A stretch of DNA of 64,000 nt from Stutzerimonas stutzeri (GTDB taxonomy: Bacteria > Pseudomonadota > Gammaproteobacteria > Pseudomonadales > Pseudomonadaceae). The stretch spans positions 132,220 through 196,219 of the forward strand of contig DDKB01000014.1 in assembly GCA_002339675.1 (NCBI GenBank). Reading direction: 5' to 3'. The notes below the pieces were generated by a model. That model made no database searches. It was not told where the DNA came from and saw nothing but the letters and a program-made list of their open reading frames with translations. This document shows positions 61,107 through 64,000 of the stretch, piece by piece. The stretch's first letter is position 1; each line of letters opens with the position of its first letter. The position numbers were made by a program, and so were the translations under genes.

Positions 61107-63632
61107 TCATGCTTCGCCGAGGACCACATCTGCATCACCGAACGCCACTACCGCCAAGCCAAGGGCCAGCCCGTCAGCGAGGAGTTTTCTGCGGATACTG
61201 CTCATGATAGTGCCTACATAAGCCGATTTGGGTGCCTGCGCCGCATCGCGCAAGGTGGTCGCCAGGTCTCGTGCTACGCGGTTGGCGTGGCGACCCAGTA
61301 CGGTGGTCACTGCCGCTATCACCACACGGGCACCGTTTCTTTGGAGAATCGCTGGCAAGCTTCCGCCTCGCGCGTCTCCCAACCCGGTTGAACAACCAAT
61401 GGCAATGACCACCTGAGCATCACGGACATGCCTATGATCGATAGCGCCCTGGTTGAGGTCTGAATTCGCCCCTACATAAAGGACTTTGTCCTCCAAGTGG
61501 ATCAGTAGCAGCAACAGAGCAGGTGATGGTACGGAACACTCGAGGCTGGTTTTCCAGGTCTTCCAGTCCGTAATGCTATTGATACCCAAAGCCGCCTCGA
61601 TGCCTGCAATTCTAACCACCTCGTGGGGCAGCACGTCTTCGTCTTCGAAATCGTCCGCCCTATCACTGGCAGCGAATGCAATGTTCGACAGATCCTTGAT
61701 CCGGTGCCGCTCGAGTTGCTGTCCGCCTAATCCCCCCCACACTTGCGCAGCCTGTCCTACCTGCCAAGTATGGCGCTCGATAACCGCTGAAACGCCCAAA
61801 AATCCCATAGGACATAACGCGTCGCCAGACGCGCGAATGCTACAGCCGGCAATTGCCCTGCCCGCATTCAAGCACCCTGCGCTTTCTGAACACAACGGGG
61901 CCTGGGAAGAACCCGGCAAAGTGCCCTCGAACAGGTATTCGATAGGAAAGAAAGCATCGCTCTGAGTGACCAACTGCACTCTCTCAAGGTTGCTCGGCCA
62001 TTGGGAAATCACTTCCCGCAACCCATCCATTATGATCTTGCCACGGTTGGCCAACTTGACCATCAGAGGTGCCAGCGGCGCGTCCGGGTTGGCGACGGCT
62101 TCGTCAAGCACATTCAGCAACTGCTGCCTCGCAGTTGTCAGATCGTACTCTTCGAGTGCGACATGCACAGCGCTCCCATCCGCGGTAATAGCGGTCAAGC
62201 TTGGCTGCTTCCCGAGGCTATCATTCACCAGCAGTGCAACGTCGAACCCTGTTTTTGCCCGGTCCAGTGGGGTAACGATAGTTTCAATGAAGAAGCGGAT
62301 TGTTCTGCCCCGCTCCGCTTGAAGGCGGGCGGTTTGAAGAAGCTGTGCGCCGTCGCTAATGATAAAGCGCAGATCTATCTCACTAACGTCGGCGTCAAGG
62401 TTAAAGGTTACAACCGAAGAGTTCCCTGTTCTGGACAGCAGCAGCGTTTGACTCACCGGCTTCTGTCCTAGTTCGAACATGTGGACTTGAAGAAGCTTAC
62501 TGTCCCCAAGCCACTCAATTCGGTCTTCGGGAAATACCGGGGTGCCCGCTCGCAAAGGAGTTTTCAGTTCAATGCCCACATTGATATCTACTGGGCCGCT
62601 TGTTGGCCATGCCTGTAACTGCTTGTTGCCTTGAACAACGGTAGCGGTCAGGACCCGCTCGGTTGGTGGCGCAGACAGTGCAACTACCTCAGGCGGAATA
62701 ATTTCTTCATAGTCCCTGAGAAAAATATGATCGCCTAAATAGGTTCTGTATTCGGTCTCGGTTTTAAAACGAGCGAAGGATGTATTGGCCCCAATAATGA
62801 ATGACTGAGTAGAGGACAGGATCAGCGTCTCCAAGCCCCAAACATTGTTGGCGATCTGCATAGAGTCCAACAAAGACAATTCGTGCACTACCCACAGTTC
62901 AACGACTTGTTGCAACCAAGCGGCAGCATGTTCTCCGTCTGCCTGCACGTGAACGACACTTTGCGCGTATAAATCCTTGCGCAGCACACTTACGTTGGCG
63001 AACGCATCCGCGGCCGGCTGACTATAGATGACAATTAACTTGGCCGCCCTTACATGCTGAACTGCCTCGACGGAGCCTACAATGGCAATGTCTGCTACCT
63101 CGCCATCATCGCGCCAATCCACATAATCAAGCGCTTTTATACCGAGGGCATCACGACCTAACGTGGGACTGGTTATCATGCAGCGACCGCTTGACATTGC
63201 CGGTCGCATTGGAAAACGCGGTCTCGCGTTAACTTCCCATTCCGGAATCACCTGCAATGGGCCAAGCTGCCTGGACAATTCAAGAACGGCGGCGTGAACC
63301 GTACCGCTTCCCCCAGGCCAGCTCCACACTGACCTAGCCACCTTGATGGTTAGATAACGCTTGCCTTTCACCTTCACAAAAGCTCGCGCCAGTGCCAAGG
63401 CCCGCAGCCGATCGACCCACTGATCGGCATCCAACAGACTGGCATCGCCGCCCCACGCAACAGTCCTGTTCTTAGTCACTGCGTCTACAAGGCAGTCGAA
63501 AGTCTTGGATGGGTCATGCCACCATGACCAACTCCTGGTCTCTAATAGAATTCCCAGCGCTGCACGGGCTGCCGGACCGAGGAGCGCATCCTCCTCGCCC
63601 AGCCACTGGATGTCCCTTTCCTGCGTGATCAT
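61107..63632 (-). CDS. CHAT-domain (caspase-like) protein, 841 aa
   Basis: A large cytoplasmic protein. The C-terminal quarter (about 590-841) is a CHAT/caspase-like protease domain: FFPIEYLFEGTLP near its start, the expected catalytic His in LLLLIHLEDKVLYVG (about H712) and the catalytic Cys in VVIAIGCSTGLGDARGGS (about C747), followed by GARVVIAAVTTVLGRHANRVARDL and LADGLALGLAVVAFGDADVVLG. The first 350 residues are of no known family; residues about 380-450 look beta-sandwich-like (SVVTFNLDADVSEIDLRFIISDG). ATG 63632 follows an AGGGAA site. CHAT proteins act as proteolytic effectors in several bacterial abortive-infection systems. Its partner is the MBL-fold hydrolase downstream. Confidence 0.8.
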   Translation of the reverse strand: MITQERDIQWLGEEDALLGPAARAALGILLETRSWSWWHDPSKTFDCLVDAVTKNRTVAWGGDASLLDADQWVDRLRALALARAFVKVKGKRYLTIKVARSVWSWPGGSGTVHAAVLELSRQLGPLQVIPEWEVNARPRFPMRPAMSSGRCMITSPTLGRDALGIKALDYVDWRDDGEVADIAIVGSVEAVQHVRAAKLIVIYSQPAADAFANVSVLRKDLYAQSVVHVQADGEHAAAWLQQVVELWVVHELSLLDSMQIANNVWGLETLILSSTQSFIIGANTSFARFKTETEYRTYLGDHIFLRDYEEIIPPEVVALSAPPTERVLTATVVQGNKQLQAWPTSGPVDINVGIELKTPLRAGTPVFPEDRIEWLGDSKLLQVHMFELGQKPVSQTLLLSRTGNSSVVTFNLDADVSEIDLRFIISDGAQLLQTARLQAERGRTIRFFIETIVTPLDRAKTGFDVALLVNDSLGKQPSLTAITADGSAVHVALEEYDLTTARQQLLNVLDEAVANPDAPLAPLMVKLANRGKIIMDGLREVISQWPSNLERVQLVTQSDAFFPIEYLFEGTLPGSSQAPLCSESAGCLNAGRAIAGCSIRASGDALCPMGFLGVSAVIERHTWQVGQAAQVWGGLGGQQLERHRIKDLSNIAFAASDRADDFEDEDVLPHEVVRIAGIEAALGINSITDWKTWKTSLECSVPSPALLLLLIHLEDKVLYVGANSDLNQGAIDHRHVRDAQVVIAIGCSTGLGDARGGSLPAILQRNGARVVIAAVTTVLGRHANRVARDLATTLRDAAQAPKSAYVGTIMSSIRRKLLADGLALGLAVVAFGDADVVLGEA

Positions 63633-64000
63633 CTCGAAGTTCCCTATGCTACTGATACGCTATAAGTGGAATCAGGTGTAGATCGGGGAGTGCGCAGTGG
63701 CGACGTCACCGCTGACTGAGCAAGTGCTCCGTCATCAGTGCTGTTGCCCCTAACCATACCTGTTGCCTTTTCTTCATATCAAGGTTGGCCACGGTGTCCT
63801 GCCTTCCATGGGGCGAGCCCGTGGTCTCCTATAGCCAGTCAAGGCATACGCCTGCTCACATCGTTGCAGACAAGCTCATCTGACTGGCGAAGGGTGATGA
63901 TTGGGACATGCTAGACCACGATACTGGTGCTATTTGGGGAGTCCTAGGCTGACTCTGGCGACAGCCAACGACCGCTATTGGCCGGTTAGCGACGGCCTGA
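63633..64000. other. Window end, no gene recognised
   Basis: These 368 bases upstream of the CHAT operon have no protein-like frame. The operon promoter should lie here, but no convincing -35/-10 pair is seen on the minus strand. The last 35 bases (ccgctattggccggtt near 63972-63987) match 13 of 16 positions of the MITE arm ccgcttctggccgatt. Confidence 0.45.

Overview
The window is a high-GC gammaproteobacterial chromosome segment. Gene content and order match the Pseudomonas stutzeri group (Stutzerimonas): the dapE/rlmA and dapD/csdA/csdE/tcdA clusters, purM-purN, hda, wrbA-arsC, proS-oprD, aspS-yebC-ruvCAB, ybgC-tolQRAB-pal-cpoB-queE-queC-tRNA-Lys, and gcvR/dapA-bamC-purC-tRNA-Ser follow the order known from P. 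aeruginosa. Genus is inferred from this recall of synteny; no database search was made.

Layout. 1-5.2 kb: end of a tatD nuclease gene, an aroP-type amino-acid permease, a class V aminotransferase fold protein, a TetR regulator and a poorly coding stretch. 5.2-16.8 kb: small conserved envelope and hypothetical genes mixed with lysine/diaminopimelate biosynthesis (dapE, dapD, dapC) and the Csd sulfur-transfer set that serves TcdA-dependent tRNA modification. 16.8-25.3 kb: purine synthesis (purM, purN), the replication regulator hda, two redox/arsenate genes, YihY and a TlpA-like lipoprotein. 25.3-32.5 kb: a lytic transglycosylase broken by a 10-bp tandem duplication, a lipoprotein, proS, an OprD-family porin, HIT, SlyX, a membrane-anchored cold-shock protein and Dps. 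32.6-44.7 kb: aspS, yebC, the ruvCAB Holliday-junction genes behind a LexA box, the complete Tol-Pal envelope operon and queuosine genes queE and queC. 44.8-55.3 kb: tRNA-Lys, an acetate/succinate CoA-transferase, nadA, BepA-like protease, tusA-like, a second AI-2E-family permease, bcp, gcvR, dapA, bamC, a long-form purC and tRNA-Ser(CGA).

From tRNA-Ser to the window end (55.3-64 kb) the character changes completely: lower GC, long poorly coding stretches, hairpin repeats, a small inverted-repeat element, and every credible gene on the minus strand. No integrase is visible inside the window, but tRNA-Ser is a usual island attachment site. Three sites with integron attC architecture delimit two gene cassettes, one encoding a SLATT-type membrane effector and one a small PUA/EVE-like protein. 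A third site ends a tightly coupled three-gene operon of unknown function. Farther out lies a two-gene operon of a 841-residue CHAT (caspase-like) protein and a ComEC-type metallo-beta-lactamase-fold hydrolase. I regard this CHAT-MBL pair and the cassette cluster as the most likely new biology in the window, probably conflict or phage-defence systems; that function is inference.
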